Source of the DNA: Myotis daubentonii
Lineage: Eukaryota; Chordata; Mammalia; Chiroptera; Vespertilionidae
Length of the DNA: 64,000 nucleotides
Direction: 5' to 3'
NCBI RefSeq assembly: GCF_963259705.1
Contig: NC_081840.1
Coordinates: forward strand, 5,017,062-5,081,061
Position 1 is the first letter of the stretch, and the number at the start of each line of letters is the position of its first letter. Shown piece by piece: positions 1 through 10,378 of this stretch. Below the pieces are notes generated by a model that saw only the letters and a program-made list of their open reading frames with translations, made no database searches and had not been told where the DNA came from. The position numbers and the translations under genes are program-made.

Positions 1-429
1 CACTTAGGTGGAGCAAATGATCCTGCAGTTCATTACCTTACCTATCCCATTTTCCATAGCAATTACTAAAAATATATATATATATATTAACAAAATTCAA
101 ACCTAAAGCTATTCTACCAATACATATACCAATATGAGACTAGAAACCATTGTGAACCACATTCCTAATTCGCTAATCACAAAGTGTCCTTACCCAACAG
201 TGAGGAGATCTCAACTCTTCACCTACCCCTCGGATCTACAGGAATGTCGCAATATGGTCAGGAAGGCAGGCTTCCTGATGGGATGATAAAATAAAGTCCT
301 TAGTAAACTCCAGTAACGCACTAAATTTCATTTATGAGAAGTATGTTTGGTAACTTGGAGTAACTTAATGAGTATTTTTTTAACAAATATTTAGGATATA
401 TTAGGTTGTTTATATCTTTAAAACGATTG
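1..429. other. Intergenic, AT-rich, nothing recognised
   Basis: Downstream of BCL11B. Single-copy-looking AT-rich DNA with a short TA run near 70-88; no gene or repeat family identified. Confidence 0.6.
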
Positions 430-590
430 CATTTTTTTTTTAGATTTTTAAAAATTGATTTTTAAACAGAGGGAAAGGGATGGGGAGAGAGAGAGAGAAA
501 TCAATGTGAGAAGGAAACATCGTAGCAGCTGCCTCCTGCACACCCCCTACCGGAGATGGAGCCCGCAACCCGGGCATGTGCCCTGCCTGA
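430..590 (-). mobile_element. Ves SINE, 5'-truncated
   Basis: Reads from a T-rich tail (minus-strand A-tail), through a GA-rich linker, to CTGCCTCCTGCACACCCCCT and CCCGGGCATGTGCCCTG, the conserved body of the bat Ves SINE in reverse. The tRNA-like head is missing. Confidence 0.85.
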
Positions 591-1047
591 CAGAGTTTCA
601 GTAGTAGTACGTAGTACGTACACATGAGTATTAAGTAGTAAGTAGACATCAGTCATACAAAACAACAAAACTAAGTGAGATTGTGCATCACTCACTGCTA
701 AGAACTGGACCAGAATGTGCGTTTTCAATCAGTTTGTCCCTTGCCTCCCACAGTGGACCACACACTGAGAAACGACTCCCCAGGACCATCCATAACAGAA
801 GCTGCCTCCAGAGTCATGGAGGAAACACTCTGCTTCCTCGATACTGTGGTTCTCTCCACCCTGGTGATGACACGCACTGTGTCCCTTTTCTCTTTGGCAG
901 CCAGGAAGCTCAGAGTCACACTAGCAAACATTAGAACCTGTGCCTTGAGTGCTTTCATCCTTCTAATCAAATCGACATTTGTCCTAATCTTGTTATTTAT
1001 ATTGTTCTAACTTATTAAGTCTATTTCTTATCAGCCATCTTTTTCTT

Positions 1048-1049
<2 letters not shown>
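591..1049. other. Intergenic, nothing recognised
   Basis: Only a short GTAGTA-type repeat (about 600-650) stands out. Open frames here look like chance. Confidence 0.55.
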
Positions 1050-1084
<35 letters not shown>

Positions 1085-1105
1085 GTGTGTGTTGTGTGTG
1101 TGTGT
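1050..1105. repeat. (TG)n microsatellite
   Basis: About 56 bp of TG dinucleotides with two TTG interruptions. Confidence 0.95.
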
Positions 1106-1735
1106 AACCAAGCCCTGGCACGAATCAATAAATGCATGACTGCCGGAGGGTGGCTGCTCATGCTGGCTACATCCCCGACCACAGCTCTGCACCCCGTTCG
1201 TCCACTCAGGCCCCTTCCAAGCAGCGGAAAACACCTCGCAGCCTGACAAGCCCAACTCTTTTCAGTGAGAGGAGAAACCGTGGGCTTCCTGCTGGCCTTG
1301 CCAGCCTGAGGACACGGGGGACCGCAGCCAGGCCTGGCGGGCGTGAGGGGACTGCGAATGAGAAGCCATTCTGACCGGCGACCCGGGTCACCATAGGACC
1401 CGCTGCCAGGGGACCTCGTGTGCTTTCTCCTGGAGCCTCGAAGGGGCCCGAGTCCCCCCGAACATGACATTGTAATCTCAGTGATGTTTTATTTATGGGC
1501 AGGGGAGCCGCGGGGAGGGGGTGTTAACAAACAAAGATGATTGCTTCTGAGCCACTCTCCCTTCCTGAGGTAATTAACACAAGGAATGCTCCTGTGGGTG
1601 GGGGCGGGGCGCAGAGGGCAGCCCCTTTTCCATGGGTGGAGGCTGAGAGGCAGCACCCCCGGGGCCTCACGGATCTGGGACCACGCCGCCTGCTTTATCT
1701 GTGGTTAAAAGTGCATCATTAAAAGGCACTGGCAA

Positions 1736-2165
1736 ACGTTATTCTAACTTTTTATTTTTTAAAAAAAATCCCTCTAACATTAAGAAAACGACGGAGTATT
1801 AACACGTCAGGGGCAGAGACGCGTGGATTTGCAGCTGTTAGCGAAGCGGGCCAGGGGCCCCCTGTGCATCTCCGACGGCATAAATTAAACATATTGACTG
1901 CAGCCCAAAGAGCATTTACAATCAGCTCCATGTTGCAGCGTGTTATGCAGACCATTTGCTTTTTAAAAAATTAAAATATGAATCAAACTCGGATGACAAA
2001 GAAGTTCTACTTTCGGGGAGGGGGGGAATCAAATACATCACGGAAAGGTCACACAATTCATAGGCAAATTGCTGCTGGAATTTATTACTTGTTTGCAACA
2101 CATTCTGTTGATCATCGGTAACTGCTAAATGCTTGGGCACCTCTGACTAAATAAATAGATACATA
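1736..2165. promoter_or_regulatory. AT-rich candidate conserved non-coding element
   Basis: An AT-rich, repeat-free island between GC-rich flanks, with balanced complexity and several TAAA/ATTA-type motifs (e.g. CATAAATTAAACATATTG). It resembles a conserved enhancer block about 7 kb past the end of BCL11B. Conservation is inferred from composition only. Confidence 0.35.
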
Positions 2166-2750
2166 AAGCGCTCTGCTTCTGCGAGGGGGGAGGAGAATAT
2201 GAAAGGCACCTGGAACGCTAACGCCCGCCCGGCTGAGAGGGAGGGAAGGTGAGGGCTGCTGGGTGGCCAGGGAAGGACCAGCAGCTCAGGATCCGAAGGG
2301 CGGAGGAGGAACATGCCAGATGCATCCTTGCTTCTTAGGAACATCTGAGCTGGGGCAGGAGGGGACCTTGAACAATAGGTCCCCGGGGTTAGGATGGGAG
2401 GGGGCACACGAGGAAAGGCAGGGCTTGCAGTCTGAGGGATGCGCTGGGGAAGGTGAGGTGGACGGGGGCTCCCATTGCTCACTTGGCTCTGGATGTGATG
2501 CATCCGTCCCTTTCAAACACGTGTCCAGGACTGCAAGCTCTCGGGAGTCTTTCCTCGGGCGCCACCTCAGTGACCCCCAGGCACGCTGTGAGGGGCCGGC
2601 CCACCCACTTGTGGAGAAAGGAACAGACTGAGAAGGGACAGGACTGTCCAGAGAGAGGGTGGACGTGGAGCCAGAGGCTGGGGCTGGCGTGGACACGCTG
2701 GAGACAGGCGGGCTTGACACCGGCATCATTTCACACACCCGAGGCATCCT
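2166..2750. other. Intergenic GC-rich, nothing recognised
   Basis: G-rich single-copy-looking sequence. The overlapping open frames on both strands have no recognisable protein. Confidence 0.5.
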
Positions 2751-2866
2751 GCACGTGGCCCAGGAAACCCCTGCACGTGGCCCAGGAAACCCCTGCATTG
2801 TGGCCCAGGAAACCCTGTGTCGTGGCCCAGGAAACCCTGCGTCATGGCCCAGGAAACCCTTGCATC
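2751..2866. repeat. Minisatellite, 22-24 bp unit, five copies
   Basis: Five tandem copies containing GTGGCCCAGGAAACCC. The first two units (2751-2772 and 2773-2794) are identical; later ones differ by one or two substitutions and 1-2 bp length changes. Confidence 0.93.
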
Positions 2867-3799
2867 AGCTCTCTTGGAGTTTGTGTATGGAAGGCATGTT
2901 CCAGGCCCTGCCTCAGACCTGCTGGCTCAGACTCTCTGAGCCTGTGACCGGGAACGTATTTAAGAAGCTGACGGGCCGTCCTCTATGGAAGTGTGGGAGC
3001 TGCCAGACTGAAAGGTCTTCGGGAGCCTGTGGGCCTTTCTCCCCAGGCAGCAGGCATCTGGACGGGGTCACGGCTCCCCCGAGTCCTCAGAATGGCCCAG
3101 GGTGGGTGCTGGGCAGGAAGAAGCAGTATCATCGCCCAGAGAGGTGCTCACAGCAGCTCAGGGTGTACAGCACAGGTGGGGGAGGGCAAGGAGGGGAAGG
3201 CACAGAGGCAGGAAGAGAGACGCAGAGAAAGTGACCGGAGAGAGAGAGGCCAGGGAGACTCGGACAGACAGACAGTGAAAGTGGAGGGAGAGACAGGAGG
3301 GAGCAGGAGAGGGAGGTTAGGAAACAGAGGGAGACCATGCGACGTGAGTCACTCCCATCTGCCAAGCCTTCCAACCCCTCCCTCGAGCGAGGGGCAGACC
3401 AGGCCGGATCAGCACCCCACCTCCGGAGCTGGCCCCCTCCCCACATGTCAGCCACCCCCTGCCCAGCTGCCAGGCGCTCAGGGCTGTGCCAAGTGGGTGT
3501 CTCTGTGACTGTGCCAGGCGAGACTCCCCCAGGCGCACACATGGTGGGGGGGCGGGATGGAGGGGGCCTGGGCTGAGTCCAGCCCCAAGGTGGCAAGGCA
3601 AGTGACAGGCTGCTGAGTCCTCTGTGTAGTGTAGGGCGTGAGGTGTGGGGTGGGAGGCAGGGAGCAAAGAGGCTTGTGGGAGTCGGGGGAGGAGGGACTA
3701 GCTAGGAACTTGGGAGCTCAGTGGAAAAGGAGAGAAAAGCAATGCCGTTTTGTTGGGCAACCCCCATGTTCCAGGTGCCGGGTCCACATCTCCCTGTCT
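2867..3799. other. Intergenic, nothing recognised
   Basis: Mixed purine-rich stretch (3190-3330, GAGA-like) and GC-rich DNA without an identifiable gene. Confidence 0.5.
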
Positions 3800-3910
3800 G
3801 ATCCTCGAAACAGCTCTGCGACGTACAGAGCGTCTCCGGGATTGCAAATGAGGAGACTGAGGCTGAGAAAGTACAGAAGTCAGGCACTTAGCTGCTAAGA
3901 GGCAGAGCTG
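3800..3910 (-). mobile_element. MIR fragment
   Basis: Contains AATGAGGAGACTGAGGCTGAG followed by the AGGCAC...GCAGAGCTGAGACC motif, the core of the ancient MIR SINE in reverse orientation. Heavily diverged. Confidence 0.75.
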
Positions 3911-5379
3911 AGACCCTGCTCAGTCTCAAGTGTGTGCAATTCTAAATTTCCACATTCTTTTCACTGCACTGAAGCTCCCAAGTCCATAAGAAGACAGAGA
4001 ACAATACACAGCCTTTTTCAACAGTGCAATGTGGCGACATCAGCATCGTTTCACACACCTGAGGCATCACAAGGCCATGGCTGACCATGGACAAGGAGGT
4101 GCAGACACAGCGGGAGTCTGGAGGGGAGCAGAGCAACATGGGCAGAGTCCTGGGATGACTTCATGGGATGGAGGGAGGCATCTCTTTATTTAATTCTCGA
4201 CCCTACCATCTTCTAAAAAGCATTGTGGGGGGCTTGCAGTAAGATCATATGTACGATCCGACTGTCCAAATAGAAAATCAAAAATGGTACAGAAGGAGAA
4301 ACGCTTCTATAAAACCTCAAACTAATAGGGATGCTGTGATGGAACACTAAATTTAACACTGAGCTTCCTGGCAGTTGTGGCAAAAAGGGAAATGCAACAG
4401 GTTACATGATTACATGGTTCAAATACAAGATGAAACTTGCCAACTCATCCGAGAGACATTTCTTTCCCAATGCTAAGTCCTAGAAGTCATGGATAAGATG
4501 AAAAATACCAAACACTTGTTATCTTATCTTGCTATACACACACACATATATAACTATATATATAATTATATGTATATATACATATATATATAACATATGT
4601 GTGTACATAACAATATAGTTTAGTTGTGTAGTATATTAAGAGCTATATAACTATGCAACTATAGTTATATGTGTAACTAGTTGATATAGTTATATAGTAT
4701 ATAGTTATATAGTATATACTTATATGGTATATAGTTATATATATTAAGCAAGTATGAATGTGTCTAAACTCAAAAGAAAGGGAATCCCTGAAAGAAGGAG
4801 AAATGGAAGCCAGAGAGGTGAGAGCTGACTCCACAGCTCATGGGTTTCAGATCCACAAATGAAACTAGGAACCAGAGTCTGGCATCAGTCCATGTGAGGC
4901 TGGGCAGCTGGAATGGACCCCTTGCATAAAACTGGGATTTTCAAGAGCTGCAACCATCAACAAAAACAGGACAAGGAACACTATACCTGCTGGACAGCAA
5001 TGAAGAAGCATGGCCTGTCTGGGAACACGCATGTGTGGGATCCAGGTCTACACTCCCTTTCTAGGACAACTGAAGGCCCTAGGCTCCCACAGAAGTAGCC
5101 AGGAAATGCTCTGAAGGACATTTTTATCACCATTACTAATCAGACTCATCCAGATGGGGAAACCCATAAGGATGAGTTCACAATCTGAAATCACAAACCA
5201 CCAAAGAGCCAGATCCATGAGAGTCCTTGAAACAGGAGAGAACTTGGAATGATGGAATGAGCTGAGCAAGACTATGGAACTGCTGGGCTCAGAGGACACA
5301 CACAACACCATGTGTGTCAGACAACACAGGGAAAACGTCTTTAACAAGTTTTCTGTTTGATTCATCAGCCATGGTTGAG
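3911..5379. other. Intergenic, AT-rich with a TA-rich low-complexity block
   Basis: 4541-4745 is TATA/TATAGT-rich low-complexity sequence. 4750-5370 looks like a decayed interspersed repeat (many weak frames, no intact protein), but I could not assign a family. Confidence 0.5.
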
Positions 5380-5389
5380 AGAATGACTA

Positions 5390-5795
5390 GGTTGACAAAG
5401 ATTCTTTTGGTAGCCAGCCCTTTGTTTGGCTGCCATAACAAAATACTATAGATTTCGGGCCTTGAACAACAGAAATTTATTTTCCCACAATTATAGAGCC
5501 TGCAATCCAAGGTCAAGGTGCTGGTACAGTAGGTTTTATTCTAAGTTCTCTTCACTTGGCTTGTAGGCGGCCACCACCTCACTGTGCACTCATATGACCT
5601 TGTCTTTGTGCACTCAAGGGTGTGGGTGGGAGAGAGCAAGCTCTCTGGAGTCTCTTCTTACAAAGACACTAATCTCATCATGAGAGCTCCACCCTCATGA
5701 CCTCAACTCCAAATCCCATCACACTGGGTGGGTAAGGGGTGAGGGGGGAGCTTCAACATATAAATTTGGGGGGACACAAATATTCAATCTACATC
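5390..5795. mobile_element. Old dispersed mammalian repeat, family unassigned
   Basis: Contains GGCTGCCATAACAAAATACT, AACAACAGAAATTTATTTTC and GGGGGGACACAAATATTCAA in that order, which I recognise as a common dispersed mammalian repeat (retroelement-derived). The exact family name is uncertain. Confidence 0.6.
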
Positions 5796-5799
5796 AGGC

Positions 5800-5960
5800 A
5801 GTCACTATTATTGTCGCCATTTTTACAGATGAGGAAACTGAGGCACAACCAGGTTAAGTGGTTGGGCTGAGATCCCACAGCTCATAAGCAGCAGAGCTAA
5901 GCTGTAAACTCAGGCAGCTGGTACCCAGGGTTCAGGCTGTTAGTAGCTACACTGTGCCGT
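5800..5960 (-). mobile_element. MIR element
   Basis: TTTTACAGATGAGGAAACTG is followed by AGGTTAAGTGGTTGGGCTGA and AGCAGCAGAGCTAAG: the MIR core on the minus strand. Confidence 0.88.
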
Positions 5961-6141
5961 TACGTGGCAGGGATTAATCCCTGAATTCTCTTGACAACCT
6001 GGAGAGATAGGTATTATCAGCATTTAACTAGTAGGCATCTCTGGCTTCCCATGCCAGAGAGAACCCCAACTCCCTTCCTACCTACCCCACCACCCTCATT
6101 CATTCTACAGTCTTCCCCTAGGTCCTAGGGCCTAGGAAGAT

Positions 6142-6275
6142 ACATGGATGGATGGGATAGGTGGATGGATGAATGGGATAGGTGGATGGATGGATGGATG
6201 GATGGATGGATGGATGGATGGATGGATAGGTGGGTGGATGGATGGATGGATGGATGGATGGATGGATGGATGGAT
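6142..6275. repeat. (TGGA)n microsatellite
   Basis: About 130 bp of ATGG/TGGA tetranucleotides with a few GATAGG interruptions. Any open frame here encodes only a low-complexity peptide. Confidence 0.95.
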
Positions 6276-6339
6276 ATGCTATATGTTAGGATTTTGGAGA
6301 GGATCCTATTTTAGGTGGGGGTGGTACTAGAGTCCCAGC

Positions 6340-6600
6340 CAACTCTAGGCTTCTGCTTCTCCACTGTTTCTCCAACATCCATGCACTTCCCCATGTCATT
6401 CCTTCTGCAGGACATGCCATTTCTCCTCGCCTGCCTCATCTTCCCAGTGAATCTTTGCTCATCTGTCAAGGAGCAGCAAAATTTCCCTTACCAGCCCTCC
6501 GCTCAGCTGATGAGCTGCTCCATCTCCCAGGATCCGCTCGCTGCCCACATTAGCCCATCCTGCCGCCTTTTCTCATCACGCATTTCTTTGGCTGAGCGAG
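6340..6600 (+). mobile_element. L2-like LINE 3' fragment
   Basis: Order of motifs (CTTCTGCAGGACATGCCATT, then CATCTGTCAAGGAGCAGCAA) resembles the diverged L2 3' end. Boundaries are approximate. Confidence 0.5.
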
Positions 6601-7258
6601 GCCCTGCTTGGAGCAAAGCCCAGGCCCAAGGCTTCCCTGTGTGCCCGGCCCTGGCAGCCGGCTCAGCCTTCACTCTGGGAATGCCATAGACTCTGAGCTC
6701 TACCTGTTTTGACAGCGTTAGAGCACCCTGAATGGTCTGTAGCTAGAACCCTGTAAAATTGTTTTTGAAGGTTGTACAGTGCAGGCAATTAACAAAGGCT
6801 TCGTCTGCACACCAGGAAGGCAGACTTTCCATTCTCCCTGGTTTGAAAGTTACATGAGTTTCATTATACATTTCATCAGATTAACATTTAAAAAAAGTTC
6901 TGTTCGTCTCGTTTCCTCTCCTGGGCAGAAGGGGGAATGTTTTCCAGCTCTAATTGCTGAACTTAGCACTCGGGAGTGAGGGGCTCAGCCGCCTGCTCTG
7001 ATGCCCCAGCCCAGGCTGGGACTGTTGGGAGAAGGTGGACACCCCGTGACTTGCAAGGTGGCTGAAGACTTCTAAGTGACAACCAGCAAGAACAGGGGGT
7101 TTTCTGTTGGAGAACCTATGCTCACCCCATTTTTGTAATCCGAACAGGGAACATTTCTGACACCAACATCCCTATCAAATTCTGTCACTGTTTTCCCAAG
7201 GGACCCTCCCCCCAGGGTCCAACTATGTGAAGGCAGATTGAGTCCTTTCCGATCCCCT
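6601..7258. other. Intergenic, nothing recognised
   Basis: No gene or repeat identified. 6720-6960 is moderately AT-rich and single-copy-looking. Confidence 0.5.
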
Positions 7259-7350
7259 TCAGTCTTCATTATACAGATGGGGAAACTGAGGCCCCGACAT
7301 GGGAAAGGACTGACCTGAGGTCACAGAGTCACTGATGGGATCCTGGTGAG
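7259..7350 (-). mobile_element. MIR fragment
   Basis: TTATACAGATGGGGAAACTG and GACCTGAGGTCACAGAGTCA mark the MIR core in reverse. A second MIR-like piece in the other orientation lies near 7770-7860 (GAGTTCAAATCCCACTCTG). Confidence 0.8.
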
Positions 7351-8564
7351 AACTGAATCGAGCCTCTCTGTTGCCCCACTGGTAATCTCCGACCTTGGCC
7401 TTCTCAGAAGGACAGAGGGAAGGGGCGGGCTGTAAGGGTGAATGACGGGCATTCACCAGTGTTAGCACACTCATCCCAAGCAATTTTGGGTACTCCATCT
7501 AGATGTTTGCTCCCCAACCCCAAGATGGAGAGTCTTCCCAAAATGAGCACATCCCCATGTTTTCCAATCAGAAAGCAACAGGGCATTTCAATTCTGCTAT
7601 TTGCACAATTTTCTGGGCAAGAAAAAGCCCAAAGGCTCAGAGACCTGCATGTGAAAGCCAGCGAGGCAAAGACTTGGAGCCCAGGACGCACGGAAGAGAA
7701 GAGAATTCCTCTCTGCCCCCAGGAAGCAGGGCAGGCCTTCCCCTGAATGGCACCAAGTCCATTTCTGGCACTGGAGTTCAAATCCCACTCTGTTCCTCCA
7801 GTGGCTGGACATGGCCTTGGACAAATGGGGCCTTGTTTGGGGTGAAGACAGGACACAGAGGAACACGCTGCCCTGGTGTCTCAAAACGTCTTAGCAAGCA
7901 TGGCTTGGTATTTGCATGCTTCTTGCTAAGTCTCCTTGCCAAGTTTCTTGGGCTGCCTCGCTTGGTCCATGGTCCATGGTTGGTGCCTGTGGATTTGCAG
8001 AAAGTGACTTGCGTGGAATGTTTTCTGTGCCTTTAAGAGCGGGAAACACAATAAGAGTGGCCAAGAACCCTGTGGATCTTTGGTCCCTTCCCACTCAGGA
8101 GTAGAGGGGTGGGAGGGAGTGTTCTCTCATGCACAGGAGGCCCAAGCGGCTGAAACCCAGCAGAACAGTGCCTTCTCCCATCTCCATTCTGTCAGCTCCC
8201 AGGACCGGACCGTGGAGAACCAAGCTAAAGGCTATTTCCTTCTGAAAGACCCTCTGGATCAATGAGATTATCCCTAAAGAGAGTGTCCTCGAATCTGTTA
8301 ACAACTAGAACACGGGAGGGCAGGCAGTCCTCCTGTGTGACTTGTTAAAACTCCTGATGATAGGGATGCGAGCCCAGCATCCTTGCTTCACCGACAGGAA
8401 ACCCAAGTGGACCTGAGTGAGGGCACAGGACCCTTCAGGGCCTCTGTGTCCTTCATGCCTGACCCCTCTCACCTCGCCCGATGGCGCTCACTGAGTGTCC
8501 CGGCAATGTTGGCTGAATTAAACTGGACCCGAGACTTGTCATTCTCGGTGGTTTCTTCTAAACC
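7351..8564. other. Intergenic, nothing further recognised
   Basis: Apart from the MIR-like piece near 7770-7860, single-copy-looking sequence with no credible coding frame. Confidence 0.5.
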
Positions 8565-8705
8565 CCCTCTTTGCAAGCCTGGCTGCATATGAGAATCACC
8601 TGGGTCACTTCCAGAAATACTGATGCCCTAACCCTAAGCCCAACCAGGATCCCATCTCCAGAGGTTCTAGTGGAAATCAGGCCGGGCTAAGGCCTCCTGG
8701 CCTAA
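8565..8705. mobile_element. Old hAT-Charlie-like fossil
   Basis: GAGAATCACCTGGGTCACTT, AATACTGATGCCC and CCAGAGGTTCTAGTGG follow the order seen in small mammalian hAT-type (MER20/MER5-like) fossils. Family not certain. It lies just outside the inferred mRNA end. Confidence 0.5.
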
Positions 8706-8962
8706 GATGTCTAAACGCTCCCAGAAGGTTCCAGCAAGCAGTGGACCCAGGACCACTGTCCACCCAGAGTTCCCAGGTAAAGGAAGAGGACCATCATCTC
8801 TGGAGCCATCATTCCCTGTCTTCCTGGATACAGGGGTGAGGGCTTGGGTCAGGAGGAAAGTGGAGAAAGACCTTCCGTTCGCCCTTGGGAATCAGCTGTC
8901 CATCCCCCACCTTTAAAAGACACAGCAACGGACAAGGTTTGGAGATCAAGTTAAATGTCCAA

Positions 8963-8968
8963 TTTATT
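8963..8968 (-). promoter_or_regulatory. BCL11B: Poly(A) signal AATAAA of BCL11B (putative distal)
   Basis: The plus strand reads TTTATT, which is AATAAA in the mRNA, inside ATAAAAATAAATTGGAC. Cleavage would fall about 15-25 nt on, near 8940-8950. Beyond that point the sequence changes to an old hAT-like repeat (8565-8700) and other intergenic DNA. Chosen because it gives a 5-kb UTR like that of the human gene. Confidence 0.7.
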
Positions 8969-9185
8969 TTTATAAGTTGAAACCAGAACAAACTTGGTTT
9001 TTGAACAAGCGTACAAATGAAATGGCAGACACATGCTGAACTCAACATCGTGACACTGAGGGGGGGAGAAGAGGCCCAAAATCTTGTACAGAGAATAAAA
9101 GGAACAATAAATAGTTTACTAAGCCATATTGAAATGACCTCCTGTCATCTCAACATTTTCTCCATAATTAAAAAAAAAAAAAAAA

Positions 9186-9209
9186 GTGCCCGTTTCTTAA
9201 ACAGGGCAC
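9186..9209 (-). other. Stem-loop followed by U-tract in the BCL11B 3'UTR
   Basis: In mRNA sense GTGCCCTGTTT pairs with AAACGGGCAC (one bulged U) around a 3-nt loop and is followed by a 16-17 nt U run (plus-strand A run 9169-9185). It lies about 240 nt before the inferred mRNA end. Function unknown. Confidence 0.6.
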
Positions 9210-10139
9210 CAATACCAAGCAATAAATAGTTCAAACTTGTAGCAAAAGACAGAACCTCCAAGTAAACAACAAAAGCTCATACAATAAGTGATAGAAAAGG
9301 TAATAAAAATAGTATAGTTCGCCTCGCCAATACAAATGCAAACTGAAATCGATGGAACTTGGCTTTGCAGGGGAGGGGGAAGGGGGTACAAAGAGCACCA
9401 AAATCACGAGGTCGCCTGGGCCCCACACAACGTCGCCTGGCCGCCCTGAGCTGGGAAGAAAGGCCGACTTCCTTTCCTCCTCGCACTCTGCTCCCGGTTC
9501 AGCCTCCCCCTCTCCCACGACAGACCCTCTAATGGCAAGTGGCGGGTTCCTATTTGGGGCAACTTGGAACCAAGTCCTGGCAGTGTGGAAACCAGCCTGC
9601 GGCCGGTCGGCTGGGTCGCCCAGGCCGGGCCTCCCCCACCCGGTCATCTGCTGCAGCGTTGGCTTTCGAAACGTGAAAGAAGCAAAATGCTCTTTTTTTT
9701 CTGCCGTCGGTGGACAGAGACACAATCTTTGTGCTTTAGGATGGCTTAGTCCTGGCTTCTGGTGACTGGGTGTGAGCTGGGAAGAGCTGGCTACGTTTCT
9801 CACTACAGGAGGGTTGCCTGGGAGGCTCCCAGGGCAGCCCAAGGGGCTCAGGGTCAAGCAGGTAGGAAACTGCCACCTCAGCTTTACCGCCCTCTCCTCC
9901 CCGTTGCAAAGGAAAGTAGCAAGGAGGAGAGAGAATTTCAGCAGAGAAGCTCCCATCTCTGCATCTGGTAAAGAGTTGCCCCGAAGGATGCTTGGTTATG
10001 CTTTCATAACCTGAAATAATGGTTTCTTACAGTTCCTGAAATAAAAAATGGCTTCCTGATATAGGTATTTTTTAATGAATTATTCCCTCATCCAAAAAAC
10101 TACCACTTTATCATCTTAAAGCTACTTGGCTTTAAAGAG

Positions 10140-10378
10140 AGAGAGAGGGAGAGAAAGAAGAGAAGAGAAGAGAAGAGAAGAGAAGAGAAGAGAAGAGAAG
10201 AGAAGAGAAGAGAAGAGAAGAGAAGAGACGGGAAGAGAAGAGAAGAGAAGAGAAGAGAAGAGAAGAGAAGAGAAGAGAAGAGAAGAGAAGAGAAGAGAAG
10301 AGAAGAGAAGAGAAGAGAAGAGAAGAGAAGAGAAGGAAAGAGAAGGGAAGAGACGGGAAGGGAAGGGAAGGGAAGGGA
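10140..10378 (-). repeat. (AGAAG)n tract in the BCL11B 3'UTR
   Basis: Roughly 35 copies of AGAAG on the plus strand, one AGACGGGAAG interruption near 10226-10235, and a GGGAA-type 3' margin. In the mRNA it reads as (CUUCU)n, over 200 nt of pure pyrimidine. The long open frames here are low-complexity artefacts. Confidence 0.95.

Noticed and set aside
1021..1470. Open frame of 149 codons on the minus strand
   Set aside because: Its C-terminal third is the (TG)n microsatellite read as Thr-His repeats; the rest lacks any family resemblance.
2751..2866. CRISPR-like array
   Set aside because: Units are contiguous with no unique spacers and the genome is mammalian; it is a minisatellite. The 27-bp repeats at 55291-55371 were rejected for the same reason.
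2659..3234. Open frame of 191 codons spanning the minisatellite
   Set aside because: No start context, domain or conserved family; built partly from tandem repeats in GC-rich DNA.
9169..9209. Bacterial-type intrinsic terminator
   Set aside because: The stem and U-tract look alike, but the context is a mammalian pol II 3'UTR, so such a function does not apply.
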